64,000 bases of DNA from Bradyrhizobium tropiciagri (GTDB taxonomy: Bacteria; Pseudomonadota; Alphaproteobacteria; Rhizobiales; Xanthobacteraceae), in contig NZ_JAFCKF010000009.1 in the NCBI RefSeq assembly GCF_018130545.1, positions 248,001 through 312,000 of the forward strand, in the 5' to 3' direction. The translations under genes and the position numbers were made by a program. Under the pieces are notes generated by a model. That model saw only the letters and a list, made by a program, of their open reading frames with translations, was not told the DNA's origin and ran no database searches. Below, one piece after another: positions 31,148 to 40,004 of this stretch. Positions within the stretch are counted from its first letter, which is position 1. Every line of letters begins with the position of its first letter.

Positions 31148-31834
31148 CTAATGCCTCTTCGCGGGTTTCGCCGGCTTCTTGGCCGCCGCCGCCGGGGCAG
31201 GGTGCGCGGGCGGCGCGGTGTCGGCGAGCTTGCCGACCAGCATGATCTGCACCTGGTTGTTGACCGGCGCATTGGGGCGGGCGGGGTCGAGCAATTGCTC
31301 TTCGCCGAGCCCGACCGACTGCAGACGCTTCGGCGTGATCTTGAAGGTGTTGACCAGGATGTCGCGGATCGCGTCGGCGCGCCGCTGGCTCAGCAGGACG
31401 TTGTTTTCGCGCCGCCCGGTCGATTCGATGTGGCCGACGATCAGGAAGGTGTAGGGCAGCAGCGACGACTGCGTCAGCGCATCGGCGATGCGCCCGACAG
31501 TCTGGTAGGAGTCCGGCAGCACGATCGGCGTGTCGACGTCGAATGCGATATCGGCATTGAACGTCGGCAGCTTGGTCAGATCAGGCGCGATCGGCGGGCG
31601 CTTCTGCGGCGGCGGCTCGTTCTTCGAGCGCGACTTCGATCGTTCGGCGACCTGTTGGCGCAGCGCCGGGACATCGATCTCGGTGTCCGTCTCGTAATGA
31701 TTCAGCTTGGTGATGATGTCGTCGCGCGTGACGGCGGTCTGCGCGTGCGCGGACGGCACCGCCAGCAAGACGAGCGCGCTCAACAGGCCCAAAGGGCCAA
31801 TGCCGCGCAGGCTCCGCGTCGACGGGCGCATCAT
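31148..31834 (-). CDS. OmpA-like peptidoglycan-associated protein
   Basis: A 228-residue exported protein with a signal peptide (Ser-Ala-His-Ala-Gln at about residue 30). Residues about 95-200 form an OmpA_C-like domain: Asp-Ile-Ala-Phe-Asp-Val-Asp, then Val-Gly-His-Ile-Glu-Ser-Thr-Gly, Leu-Ser-Gln-Arg-Arg-Ala-Asp-Ala and Ser-Val-Gly-Leu-Gly-Glu-Glu. The usual Gly-His-Thr-Asp is Gly-His-Ile-Glu, so the fit to the peptidoglycan-binding motif is loose. The tail is Ala/Pro/Lys-rich. It overlaps the Cys-rich gene by four bases (ATGA), suggesting one operon. Confidence 0.78.
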   Translation of the reverse strand: MMRPSTRSLRGIGPLGLLSALVLLAVPSAHAQTAVTRDDIITKLNHYETDTEIDVPALRQQVAERSKSRSKNEPPPQKRPPIAPDLTKLPTFNADIAFDVDTPIVLPDSYQTVGRIADALTQSSLLPYTFLIVGHIESTGRRENNVLLSQRRADAIRDILVNTFKITPKRLQSVGLGEEQLLDPARPNAPVNNQVQIMLVGKLADTAPPAHPAPAAAAKKPAKPAKRH

Positions 31835-32244
31835 TGATACCCCGCGTCATTGATCGCCTGGGTGCAATTGCGGCTGAGGCCCTTGGCGCCGACCAGGCAT
31901 GGGACCGATTTGCTGGTCTCCTTGGTCGAGCCGCCGCAGACCTTGACGATCTCGCGGGTACAGGCGTTGGCGACGGTGACGCGCGCCGCGATCCGCTTCT
32001 GGATCGCATCGAGGGTGGAGAAGTAGCTCTCCTTGCACTGCGGCGAGATCACGTCGCGGTTGCGCGACAGGCATTCCTTGAGGCGGGAGGAGTCGAGATT
32101 GACGCCGCGGCAGTTCGCGGTGATATCAGCGCCGCAGGCCTTGGCCAGCTGCGCTGCGGAATCGCCAAAGCTCATCGTCTCCGCGACCGCCAGCGACGGC
32201 GCGGTGAGCGCGATGACGAAAAGGAAAAACCCACCCCGGACCAT
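31831..32244 (-). CDS. Secreted cysteine-rich-repeat protein
   Basis: A 137-residue protein with a signal peptide (Leu-Ala-Val-Ala-Glu) and eight cysteines. They form two similar blocks of four: Ala-Cys...Asn-Cys...Glu-Cys...Gln-Cys and Ala-Cys...Val-Cys...Pro-Cys...Asn-Cys. This spacing resembles the cysteine-rich repeat (PF00839, GLG1-like) found in many rhizobial periplasmic proteins. The cysteines probably form disulfides. It is the first gene of the pair with the OmpA-like protein. The function is unknown. Confidence 0.75.
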   Translation of the reverse strand: MVRGGFFLFVIALTAPSLAVAETMSFGDSAAQLAKACGADITANCRGVNLDSSRLKECLSRNRDVISPQCKESYFSTLDAIQKRIAARVTVANACTREIVKVCGGSTKETSKSVPCLVGAKGLSRNCTQAINDAGYQ

Positions 32245-32307
32245 GCGACCATCTCAACCCGTGAAATCAACTGGGGTCAAGGGCTACGAACAGGCAAGGC
32301 GTCTCTG

Positions 32308-34821
32308 TCACACCCGCTCCACAAAGCTGTCGACCACCTTCTTCTCGCCGGCCTTTTCGAAGGCGATGGTCAGCTTGTTGCCGTCGATCTTCACCACATG
32401 GCCGTAGCCGAATTTCTGGTGAAACACCCGATCGTCCAGCGAAAATTCCGACGTCGTGCCCGTGGACTTCGCCACCAGCTCGCCCTCGATCACCATGGGG
32501 CCGCGCTTGGTGCGATTGAAGTTATCAGAGGAAAAAGAGGACTGCCGCTCCTCGAAGCCGCCGCTACGCCCGCCGCCGCCGCGATTGCGGTTGGCCTGGG
32601 CGCGCTGCCAGCCCGGGGTCGAGTAGCTCGAGCCGAATGATTCGAGGTTGTCGAAGCGCGAGGCGCCATAGCCGCCGCTGCCGCCCCAGCCGGAGCCGCC
32701 CTTGGATTCGGTGATCTCGACATTGTGCGCCGGCAGCTCGTCGAGGAAGCGCGACGGGATCGTGGTCGACCAGGTGCCATGGATGCGGCGATTGGTGGCG
32801 AAATAGATCTTTGCGCGGCGGCGCGCGCGGGTCAGGCCGACATGGGCGAGGCGGCGCTCTTCCTCGAGGCCGGCGCGGCCCTGTTCGTCCAGCGTGCGCT
32901 GGCTCGGGAACAGGCCTTCCTCCCAGCCCGGCAGGAACACGTTGTCGAATTCGAGGCCCTTCGCCGAATGCAGCGTCATCAGCGACACCGCCTCGTCGCC
33001 GGCCTCGCCGTCGCGGTCCATCACCAGCGAGATATGTTCGAGAAACCCTTGCAGGTTCTCGAATTCCTCCATCGAACGCACCAGTTCCTTGAGGTTGTCC
33101 AGCCGGCCTGCGGCGTCGGCCGAGCGGTCCTTCTGCCACATCTCGGTATAGCCGCTCTCGTCGAGCACGATCTCGGCGAGCTCGGTGTGCGAGGTGACCT
33201 CGCGCTGGGCACGCCAGCGGTCGAACTGCATCACGAGGTCGCGCAGGGAGCCGCGTGCCTTCGGTTTCAATTCGTCGGTCTCGACGATGGCGCGCGCCGC
33301 CTCGAACAGCGGAATGCGGCGCTTGCGGGCATGGTCGTGCAGCAGCTGCACGGTGGCATCGCCGAGCCCCCGTTTGGGCACGTTGACGATCCGCTCGAAG
33401 GCGAGATCGTCGGCCGGCGAATTGATGGTGCGTAAATAGGCCAGCGCATCGCGAATTTCAGCGCGCTCGTAGAATCGGGGACCACCGATCACGCGGTAGG
33501 GCAGGCCGAGCGTGACGAAGCGATCTTCGAACTCGCGCATCTGGAATGAGGCGCGGACCAGGATGGCCACATCGTTGAGGTTCTCGCCGGATCGCTGCAG
33601 CTCCTCGAGCTCCTCGCCGATCGCGCGCGCTTCCTCCTCCGAGTCCCAGGAGCCGGTGACGGTGACCTTCTCGCCGTCGACATCCTCGGTGCGCAGCGTC
33701 TTGCCGAGTCGGCCCTCATTGTGCGCGATCAGATGCGAGGCCGCGGCCAGGATGTGGCCGGTGGAGCGATAGTTGCGCTCGAGGCGGATCACCTTGGCAC
33801 CAGGAAAATCGTGATCGAAGCGCAGGATGTTGTCGACCTCGGCACCGCGCCAGCCATAGATCGACTGATCGTCGTCGCCGACGCAGCAGATGTTTCGCGG
33901 CGGCGCGGACGGCGGAGCTAGCGCCGGTTGCGCGGTGGCGTCTTCCTGCGCCGGCTCAGCGTCGGTTGCTCCGGGAATGATTGCCGAGATCGGAAGACCC
34001 TGTCGCGCCGGCGCCTGCGACAGCAGCCGCAGCCACAGATATTGTGCGACGTTGGTGTCCTGATATTCGTCGACCAGGATGAACTTGAAGCGATTCTGGT
34101 ACTGCCGCAGCACGTCGGGATTTTCGCGGAACAGGCGGATGTTCTCGAGCAGCAGGTCGCCGAAATCGGCGGCGTTGAGGATCTTCAGTCGCTCCTGATA
34201 GGTCGCGTAGATCTTGCCGCCCTTGCCGTTGCCGAACGAGGCAGCCTCGGCCGCCGGCACCTGCGACGGCAGCAGTCCGCGGTTCTTCCAGCTGTCGATC
34301 AGGCCGGCCAGCATCCGCGCCGGCCAGCGCTTGTCGTCGATGTTCTCGGCCTGCAACAGCTGCTTCAAGAGCCGCACCTGGTCGTCGACGTCGAGCACCG
34401 TGAAATTGGATTTGAGCTGCACCAGCTCGGCATGAAAGCGAAGGATGCGGCCGCCGATCGAATGGAAGGTGCCGAGCCACGGCATGCCCTCGACCGCCTG
34501 GCCCAGCATCTGGCCGAGCCGCAGCTTCATCTCGCGCGCCGCCTTGTTGGTGAAGGTCACCGACAGGATTTCCTGCGGCCGTGCGCGGCCCTGGCTCAGG
34601 ATATGCGCGATGCGCGTGGTCAAGACCCGCGTCTTGCCGGTGCCGGCGCCGGCGAGCACCAGCACGGGGCCGTCGAGCGTCTCGACCGCGTCGCGCTGCT
34701 CCGGATTGAGGCCCTGGAGATATTGCGGACCCGCGGCTGCCCGCGCACGCGCGGCGATGCCGCCAGCCACCGGCTGGTGCTCGGGAACGCCGTGATGGGG
34801 CAATTTGCTCGGCTCGGTCAT
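32308..34821 (-). CDS. uvrD: ATP-dependent DNA helicase UvrD/PcrA
   Basis: An 837-residue SF1A helicase for nucleotide-excision and mismatch repair and for clearing recombination intermediates. The Q motif region Gly-Leu-Asn-Pro-Glu-Gln-Arg-Asp-Ala is followed by Walker A Ala-Gly-Ala-Gly-Thr-Gly-Lys-Thr at 57-64. Motif II Val-Asp-Glu-Tyr-Gln-Asp-Thr-Asn and motif III Gly-Asp-Asp-Asp-Gln-Ser-Ile-Tyr-Gly-Trp-Arg-Gly-Ala are present. A linker insertion rich in Ala/Pro lies between motifs II and III. The C-terminus has a Gly/Ser-rich stretch and the PcrA/UvrD Tudor-like tail (Asp-Arg-Val-Phe-His-Gln-Lys-Phe-Gly-Tyr-Gly). Confidence 0.96.
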   Translation of the reverse strand: MTEPSKLPHHGVPEHQPVAGGIAARARAAAGPQYLQGLNPEQRDAVETLDGPVLVLAGAGTGKTRVLTTRIAHILSQGRARPQEILSVTFTNKAAREMKLRLGQMLGQAVEGMPWLGTFHSIGGRILRFHAELVQLKSNFTVLDVDDQVRLLKQLLQAENIDDKRWPARMLAGLIDSWKNRGLLPSQVPAAEAASFGNGKGGKIYATYQERLKILNAADFGDLLLENIRLFRENPDVLRQYQNRFKFILVDEYQDTNVAQYLWLRLLSQAPARQGLPISAIIPGATDAEPAQEDATAQPALAPPSAPPRNICCVGDDDQSIYGWRGAEVDNILRFDHDFPGAKVIRLERNYRSTGHILAAASHLIAHNEGRLGKTLRTEDVDGEKVTVTGSWDSEEEARAIGEELEELQRSGENLNDVAILVRASFQMREFEDRFVTLGLPYRVIGGPRFYERAEIRDALAYLRTINSPADDLAFERIVNVPKRGLGDATVQLLHDHARKRRIPLFEAARAIVETDELKPKARGSLRDLVMQFDRWRAQREVTSHTELAEIVLDESGYTEMWQKDRSADAAGRLDNLKELVRSMEEFENLQGFLEHISLVMDRDGEAGDEAVSLMTLHSAKGLEFDNVFLPGWEEGLFPSQRTLDEQGRAGLEEERRLAHVGLTRARRRAKIYFATNRRIHGTWSTTIPSRFLDELPAHNVEITESKGGSGWGGSGGYGASRFDNLESFGSSYSTPGWQRAQANRNRGGGGRSGGFEERQSSFSSDNFNRTKRGPMVIEGELVAKSTGTTSEFSLDDRVFHQKFGYGHVVKIDGNKLTIAFEKAGEKKVVDSFVERV

Positions 34822-35103
34822 TGGCGAATCGTCTCAGCCCCACGATGGCACCGCGGGACGGTGAAGGGGAGCCTTCTTAACAGGGATTGAGGGGCATATA
34901 GGGCCTGATCGGCCGTTTTGACAGGTTTTATCGCGGCCGACAGGAACGGTTTTGGCAGCAGTGCACAGCAGGTCCGGTTCCTGGAATCGGCGAAAATTTC
35001 GCGGTTTCGCGCTCAGGAACCAGCGTTTCCCCGCTGGATTGTTTCAACAGGTGCAGCGCTGGACCGAGGGGCCGCGCAACGAAACGAAGCGAGAGGTTTG
35101 ATC

Positions 35104-35277
35104 ATGTTGAGCTGGGTCGTCACATTCCTGGTCATCGCCCTGATCGCGGGCGTTTTGGGCTTCGGCGGCATTGCCGGCGCCTCGATCGAAATCGCCAAGG
35201 CGATCTTCTTCATCGCCATCATCCTGTTCCTGGTGTCGGCGGTGGTCGGATTGGCGCGCGGCCGAACACGTGTCTAG
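35104..35277 (+). CDS. DUF1328 small membrane protein
   Basis: A 57-residue protein with two hydrophobic helices, beginning Met-Leu-Ser-Trp-Val-Val-Thr-Phe and containing [12 protein letters not shown], the conserved core of the DUF1328 (YtjA) family. A GAGAGG ribosome-binding site precedes the ATG. The 280-base region upstream holds inverted GGTTCCTG/CAGGAACC arms near 34975 and 35015 that could be regulatory. These proteins are often stress-induced in alphaproteobacteria; the mechanism is not known. Confidence 0.82.
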   Translation: MLSWVVTFLVIALIAGVLGFGGIAGASIEIAKAIFFIAIILFLVSAVVGLARGRTRV

Positions 35278-35292
35278 CGGGCGTTCGATCGA

Positions 35293-35808
35293 TCACACCT
35301 TCGCCGAGGGCATCGCCACGTTGCGGCCGATGCCCTCGGGACGCGGAACGCCCGCATAACTCCCAACGATCGCTTGCGCCCGGGCGCGGATATCAGGCGG
35401 AAATGGCGCCACCTTGCGCGCCTCCATGTCGATATGCAGCGTGAGGTTTTCCGAGGTCGCCGACAGCCAGCCCTCGGTGGCGTGGCGCAGCTCCTCGAAC
35501 GTGTGCAGCCGCTTCTCGTCGGCGCCGAGCAGGAAGACCGAAACCTGCACGGGATCGCCGAGATGGATTTCCCGCAAGTACCGGACGTGGCACTCTGCGG
35601 TGAAGGTCGAGCAGTGCCGCGTCTTCATGTAGGCCGGCCCGATGCCGAGCTGCAGCCACATCTCGTCGATGGCGCGGTCGAACATCACGTTGTAATAGGC
35701 CATGTTGAGATGGCCGTTGTAATCGATCCATTGCGGGTCGATCTGCATCACCGACGATTTGAACGGGGCTGATGGAAGCGGCATCTCGCTGGCGGTCACT
35801 GAAGTCAT
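35293..35808 (-). CDS. Hotdog-fold acyl-CoA thioesterase
   Basis: A 171-residue protein of the 4HBT-like hotdog superfamily. The diagnostic segment is Asp-Tyr-Asn-Gly-His-Leu-Asn-Met-Ala-Tyr-Tyr, with Asp as a likely catalytic residue, followed by Cys-His-Val-Arg-Tyr-Leu-Arg-Glu-Ile-His-Leu-Gly-Asp. This variant resembles thioesterases found beside carnitine dehydrogenase, but no carnitine genes are here. It is convergent with the DUF1328 gene and divergent from a flavoprotein dehydrogenase. The acyl substrate is unknown. Confidence 0.78.
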   Translation of the reverse strand: MTSVTASEMPLPSAPFKSSVMQIDPQWIDYNGHLNMAYYNVMFDRAIDEMWLQLGIGPAYMKTRHCSTFTAECHVRYLREIHLGDPVQVSVFLLGADEKRLHTFEELRHATEGWLSATSENLTLHIDMEARKVAPFPPDIRARAQAIVGSYAGVPRPEGIGRNVAMPSAKV

Positions 35809-35918
35809 CTCCCATCCCGGTCTGTTGGCGTCTGAGCATGAACTTTTTTCAAGTCAGGCTCTCTTGACCCCTTATACAAGCTTTGCCACGGTCGGCTAAA
35901 GCCGGGAGGAATTTTGAC

Positions 35919-37343
35919 GTGGCGACAACGATTTCGAGCAATCTGACGCGACCTGAGCCGCAAGCCCTGAAGCGCACGATCGACGCGCTGGCGGCGCGGT
36001 TCGGCAACCGGCTCGTGACGTCGCAAGCGGTGCGCGAACAGCACGCCCATACCACCACGTGGCTGCCGAACCAGCCGCCGGACGCGGTCGTCACGGCGCA
36101 GGAAACCGCCGACATCCAGGACGTGGTGCGGATCTGCTCGGCCAACCGCGTGCCCGTCATCGCCTTCGGCACCGGAACGTCCCTGGAAGGGCAGGTCAAC
36201 GCGCCCGCCGGCGGCGTCTGCATCGATCTGCGCGACATGAACAAGGTGCTCGCGGTGCATGCCGAGGACCTCGACTGCGTGATCCAGCCCGGCGTGACGC
36301 GGAAGGCGCTGAACGAGCATCTGCGCGACCAGGGCCTGTTCTTCCCGATCGATCCCGGCGCCGACGCCTCGCTCGGCGGCATGACCTCGACCCGCGCCTC
36401 CGGCACCAACGCGGTGCGCTACGGCACCATGCGCGAGAACGTGCTGGCGCTGAAAGTGGTGCGCGGCGACGGCGAGATCATCACGACCGGCACCCGCGCC
36501 AAGAAGTCGTCGGCCGGCTACGACCTGACGCATCTGTTCGTTGGCGCCGAGGGCACGCTCGGCATCATCTCGGAACTGACCATCCGCCTGCGCGGCATCC
36601 CCGACACCATCGCGGCCGCTGCCTGTTCGTTCGAGACCGTGGCCGGCGCCTGCCAGGCCACGATCCTCGCGATCCAGACCGGCATCCCCGTCGCCCGTAT
36701 CGAGCTGCTCAATGCCGCACAGGTGAAGGCCTGCAACAGCTACTCGAAACTGTCGCTGCCGGAAACGCCGCTGCTGCTGCTGGAATTCCACGGCAGCGAG
36801 GTCGAGGTCGCCGAGCAGTCGAAGAATTTCCGCGATATCGCCGCCGAATGCGGCGGCGGCGACTTCACCTGGACCACCAAGCCGGAAGACCGCACCAAGC
36901 TGTGGCAGGCCCGGCACGACGCCTACTGGTCCGTCAAGGCGCTGCGTCCCGGCGACAGCATTGGCGTTGTCGCAACCGATGTCTGCGTGCCGATCTCGCG
37001 GCTTGCCGACTGCGTCACCGAGACCGAGGACGATCTGAAGCGGCTCAATCTGCTGTCGCCGATCGTCGGCCATGTCGGCGACGGCAATTTCCACTGCTCG
37101 CTGCTCTGCGACGTCAACGACAAGGACGAGATGGCGCGCGGCGAGGAGTTCATGCATCGCCTGGTCGAGCGCGCGCAGGCGATGGACGGCACCTGCACCG
37201 GCGAGCACGGCATCGGCCAGGGCAAGCAGAAATATCTGAAGGCCGAGCTTGGCCCCGAGGCGCTCGACGCGATGCGGGCGCTCAAGCTCGCGCTGGATCC
37301 GCAAAACATTTTCAATCCCGGAAAGATCGTTCCTGCGCCCTGA
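35919..37343 (+). CDS. FAD-binding oxidase, D-lactate dehydrogenase (cytochrome)/GlcD-like
   Basis: A 474-residue flavoprotein of the PCMH/VAO family that probably oxidises a 2-hydroxy acid and passes electrons to the respiratory chain. The FAD-binding region contains Phe-Gly-Thr-Gly-Thr-Ser-Leu-Glu-Gly-Gln and Gly-Ala-Asp-Ala-Ser-Leu-Gly-Gly-Met. The C-terminal cap has His-Val-Gly-Asp-Gly-Asn-Phe-His and the final Gly-Glu-His-Gly-Ile-Gly, the hallmark of the D-lactate/glycolate oxidase group. I chose the GTG with a strong GGGAGGA site nine bases upstream, rather than an ATG 12 codons earlier. Confidence 0.9.
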   Translation: MATTISSNLTRPEPQALKRTIDALAARFGNRLVTSQAVREQHAHTTTWLPNQPPDAVVTAQETADIQDVVRICSANRVPVIAFGTGTSLEGQVNAPAGGVCIDLRDMNKVLAVHAEDLDCVIQPGVTRKALNEHLRDQGLFFPIDPGADASLGGMTSTRASGTNAVRYGTMRENVLALKVVRGDGEIITTGTRAKKSSAGYDLTHLFVGAEGTLGIISELTIRLRGIPDTIAAAACSFETVAGACQATILAIQTGIPVARIELLNAAQVKACNSYSKLSLPETPLLLLEFHGSEVEVAEQSKNFRDIAAECGGGDFTWTTKPEDRTKLWQARHDAYWSVKALRPGDSIGVVATDVCVPISRLADCVTETEDDLKRLNLLSPIVGHVGDGNFHCSLLCDVNDKDEMARGEEFMHRLVERAQAMDGTCTGEHGIGQGKQKYLKAELGPEALDAMRALKLALDPQNIFNPGKIVPAP

Positions 37344-37542
37344 GCGCGGAGCACTTTCTTGCCCGCTATGTGTGACGCAGTGTGATCACGGCTTCTCGCT
37401 TCGGGCGCGCATCGCGCACGGAGCGACCAATTTGGTGTGACCTCAACGCCATAGTTCACCGCTTGCTCGGCGTCGCGCAGACTCTGCCATTCACAGCTTG
37501 CACCAGGGCCAGCTATGCTTGCCACGCTTTCGAGGCACGGCA

Positions 37543-37935
37543 ATGTGGTTGTTCAACAAGGTCAAGCGTAAGGATATCTGGGACGATCCCGTCGCGCAGC
37601 CGCTCGGCGACATCGAGGCTGCGCACAGGATTCGTGCGATCTGCCGCGATGCGGCCGGCTGCGCCGAGGCGATCGGCTCGCCCGGCAAGCGTTCGCCGAA
37701 CCAGCAGCAGATCGAGCGCGATCGCTACGAGCGTGCCGCCAAGGCCGCGATGGAGACCGCGATGAAGATCTCCGACGAGCTGGTGCGGGATTCCGCGGTG
37801 CGCGAGATCGTCGGTCTGTGCATGAAGGCCAACAACATCAAGACCGGGCGGGCGCTGTTCCGCGCCATCCACGCGGGCTCGATCAAGGCGGAGGTGCTGA
37901 AGGAGCATCCGACGCTGGAGGGTGAGCAGGCGTGA
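37543..37935 (+). CDS. Hypothetical protein (130 aa)
   Basis: A soluble, probably all-helical protein. It starts Met-Trp-Leu-Phe-Asn-Lys-Val-Lys-Arg-Lys-Asp, has a middle segment rich in Arg, Ala and Glu with two close Cys (Cys-Arg-Asp-Ala-Ala-Gly-Cys), and ends Glu-Gly-Glu-Gln-Ala. No signal or membrane segment is visible. A longer start 15 codons upstream lacks a ribosome-binding site. It stands alone between the flavoprotein gene and a set of interspersed repeats. No family is recognised. Confidence 0.55.
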   Translation: MWLFNKVKRKDIWDDPVAQPLGDIEAAHRIRAICRDAAGCAEAIGSPGKRSPNQQQIERDRYERAAKAAMETAMKISDELVRDSAVREIVGLCMKANNIKTGRALFRAIHAGSIKAEVLKEHPTLEGEQA

Positions 37936-37978
37936 GTCGCGCGACCCGAGCCGTTTGAAATCAGCCTCATCGGTCTCG

Positions 37979-38100
37979 CTTTGCCAAAAATATCGAAAAC
38001 AACCCCATGCAAAGTAGCCGGCGGTGGCCGGCGTTCGACCAGCTACTTGACACGTCGGGCAATTCACGCGTATTTTTCCAATATTCCGAAATCGCGTAGA
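37979..38100. repeat. Interspersed repeat with the AAAATATCGAAAACAACCCCATGCAAAGTAG-type start
   Basis: This stretch contains CAAAAATATCGAAAACAACC, CTTGACACGTCGGGCAATTC and ATTTTTCCAATATTCCGAAAT, in the order I remember from a recurrent Bradyrhizobium intergenic element. It is less GC-rich than its surroundings and contains no gene. The boundary is approximate and the identity is from memory only. Confidence 0.5.
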
Positions 38101-38119
38101 CGCACGCTTACCCGGTTCC

Positions 38120-38206
38120 GTAGCCCGGATGGAGCGAAGCGAAATCCGGGGCTGTTCGTCGACGTTCGAGGGGATCCCGGATCACGCTGCGCTTCATCCG
38201 GGCTAC
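38120..38206. repeat. Interspersed inverted-repeat element (TAGCCCGGAT...ATCCGGGCTA)
   Basis: GTAGCCCGGAT at the left and ATCCGGGCTAC at the right are exact inverted repeats, with a second inner pair (GGAGCGAAGCGAAATCCGGG against CCCGGATCACGCTGCGCTTC). The whole 87-base unit could fold into a long hairpin. It matches a very common Bradyrhizobium element. It lies between the hypothetical gene and the SulP transporter and may act as a terminator for the latter. Confidence 0.75.
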
Positions 38207-38219
38207 GACTTCATTAAAT

Positions 38220-39908
38220 CTACGCCTGCCCACCGAGCGTACGCACCGCCTCATCGACGCTGTGGAAGACGTGGTCCCGTTGCAGTGCCTGGTAGAGATC
38301 GAAGCGCTCGAAGGCGTCCTGCGCGCGGGTGGATTCCAGCCGTGCCACCGCCACCGTCACGCCGTCATCGCGGCATTCGCGAAACAGATCGCGCAGCGCC
38401 TGCGCAGCGGTGAAGTCGATCTCGATCATGCCGCTGGCCTCGATCACCAGCAGATGCAGCTTGGACGTCGCCCCGCCGATGATCTTGAGCACGCCGCTGT
38501 GGAAACCTTCCGCATTGAGGAACGACAACGGTGCCTGCAGGCCGACGACGGCAATGCCGGGCTTGCGCTCGCCGGTGACGTGCGGGCCCGTCGGCCACCA
38601 GATCGTGGTGCCGGGGACGTGGACGAATTCCACCAGCTGGCCTCGCGTCGTGGTCCAGATGCCATGCAGCAGCGACAGCGCGATGCCGACCGCGACACCT
38701 TGCTCGATCGGCAGCACGATGATCGCGGCTGCCGTCGCCGCCACCAGCAGGAACTCGTAGAACGACTGGCGGAAGATCGCGACGATCTGCTTCACACGAA
38801 TGATGCGCAGCGCGACGAACAGCAGCACGCCGCCGAGCGCAGCATCAGGCACGTGCTGCAGCAGCGTCGCGCCGAATGCCAATAGCGCGAGCACAATGGC
38901 CGCGGCAAACAGCCCCGAGATTTGCGTCTGTCCGCCGGTCTCCGAGACAATGCCGGTGCGCGGCGGACTGGCGTTGACGGGAAAGGCGCCGAACAACCCG
39001 GACAGAACGCTGCCGGCGCCGGCGCCGAGGAAATCGCGATCGACGTCGGCCGGCTTGTTCGGATCTGACAGGAACGAGCGCGTCGTCGCCGCGGTCTGCA
39101 CCATGACGACGACGGCGATCAGGATCGCCAGCGACAGCAGCTTGATCCATCGCTCCGGCGCGATGTCCGGAAATGACGGCTTTGGCAGCGTGCCCGGCAC
39201 AATGCCGACCACCTTGACGCCCTTGCTCTCGAGATGACCGGCAATCACAGCGATGGTGGCGACGACAAGGCCGATCAGCGCGCCGGGGATGCGTGCGCTG
39301 ATCTTCTCCGATCCGGCGACCAGCGCCAGCACGCCGAGGCCGATCACGAGCGTGTAGAAATTGGTCTCGCCGATTTTCTCGGTGAGAACGCCGAGCTTGT
39401 AGAGCGTCGGCCCGTCCGGCGTGGTCAGGCCGAGCACGCCGGGCAGTTGCGAGACCAGGATGTGGACGGAAATGCCGGCGAGGAAGCCGACCGTGACCGG
39501 CGTCGACAGCAGATTGGCGATCCAGCCGAGCTTGAACAGGCCGCCGGCGATCATGATCGCGCCGACCATCAGCGCCAGCGCCATCGCGAACGCCTGATAG
39601 TCCGGCGAGCCCGCCGTCGCCATCAGCGCCAGACCGCCTGCGAAGATCGGCGTGATGGTGGAGTCGGCGCCGCAGGACAGGAAGCGGTTGGCGCCGAACA
39701 TCGCAAAGCCGAGCGAGCCCGCCATGAAGGCGAAGAAGCCGATCTGCGGCGAGAAGCCGCCGAGCCGGGCGGTCGCCATCTGCTCGGGGATCGCGATCGC
39801 TGCCAGCGTCAGCCCGGCGATCAGGTCGCCCGGCAGGTCGCTCGGCCGGAACGCCTTGAGCGAACGAAAGATCGGCCAATTGGCGCGCGTCGGATGAACT
39901 TCGGCCAT
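38220..39908 (-). CDS. SulP-family anion transporter with STAS domain
   Basis: A 562-residue inner-membrane carrier of the SLC26/SulP family, which moves sulfate, bicarbonate or dicarboxylates. About 12-14 hydrophobic segments fill residues 20-420; the early Ile-Pro-Glu-Gln-Met-Ala region fits the family's Pro-Gln-x-x-Ala motif. The C-terminal part, from about 450, is a cytoplasmic STAS domain with Val-Val-Gly-Leu-Gln-Ala-Pro-Leu-Ser-Phe-Leu-Asn-Ala and Ser-Gly-Met-Ile-Glu-Ile-Asp. I used the internal ATG (Met-Ala-Glu-Val-His) because the 31 earlier residues look non-native. The substrate is not predictable. Confidence 0.9.
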   Translation of the reverse strand: MAEVHPTRANWPIFRSLKAFRPSDLPGDLIAGLTLAAIAIPEQMATARLGGFSPQIGFFAFMAGSLGFAMFGANRFLSCGADSTITPIFAGGLALMATAGSPDYQAFAMALALMVGAIMIAGGLFKLGWIANLLSTPVTVGFLAGISVHILVSQLPGVLGLTTPDGPTLYKLGVLTEKIGETNFYTLVIGLGVLALVAGSEKISARIPGALIGLVVATIAVIAGHLESKGVKVVGIVPGTLPKPSFPDIAPERWIKLLSLAILIAVVVMVQTAATTRSFLSDPNKPADVDRDFLGAGAGSVLSGLFGAFPVNASPPRTGIVSETGGQTQISGLFAAAIVLALLAFGATLLQHVPDAALGGVLLFVALRIIRVKQIVAIFRQSFYEFLLVAATAAAIIVLPIEQGVAVGIALSLLHGIWTTTRGQLVEFVHVPGTTIWWPTGPHVTGERKPGIAVVGLQAPLSFLNAEGFHSGVLKIIGGATSKLHLLVIEASGMIEIDFTAAQALRDLFRECRDDGVTVAVARLESTRAQDAFERFDLYQALQRDHVFHSVDEAVRTLGGQA

Positions 39909-40004
39909 CGGTCTCCCAAGCAGACTGCGGCGATTCGCCGATAGTCCGCCATCGCGCGGCCAAAAGCCAGTGGAGTTGGGCTGTGCGGCCGCGAAGGGCA
40001 CCGG

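Noticed and set aside
35013-35045. EcfG-type general stress promoter before the DUF1328 gene
   Set aside because: A GGAAC is present, but the nearest GTT-containing -10 is about 19 bases away rather than 16-17, so the match is poor.
34918-35103. N-terminal extension of the DUF1328 protein
   Set aside because: The family is about 55 residues long and the internal ATG has a good ribosome-binding site.
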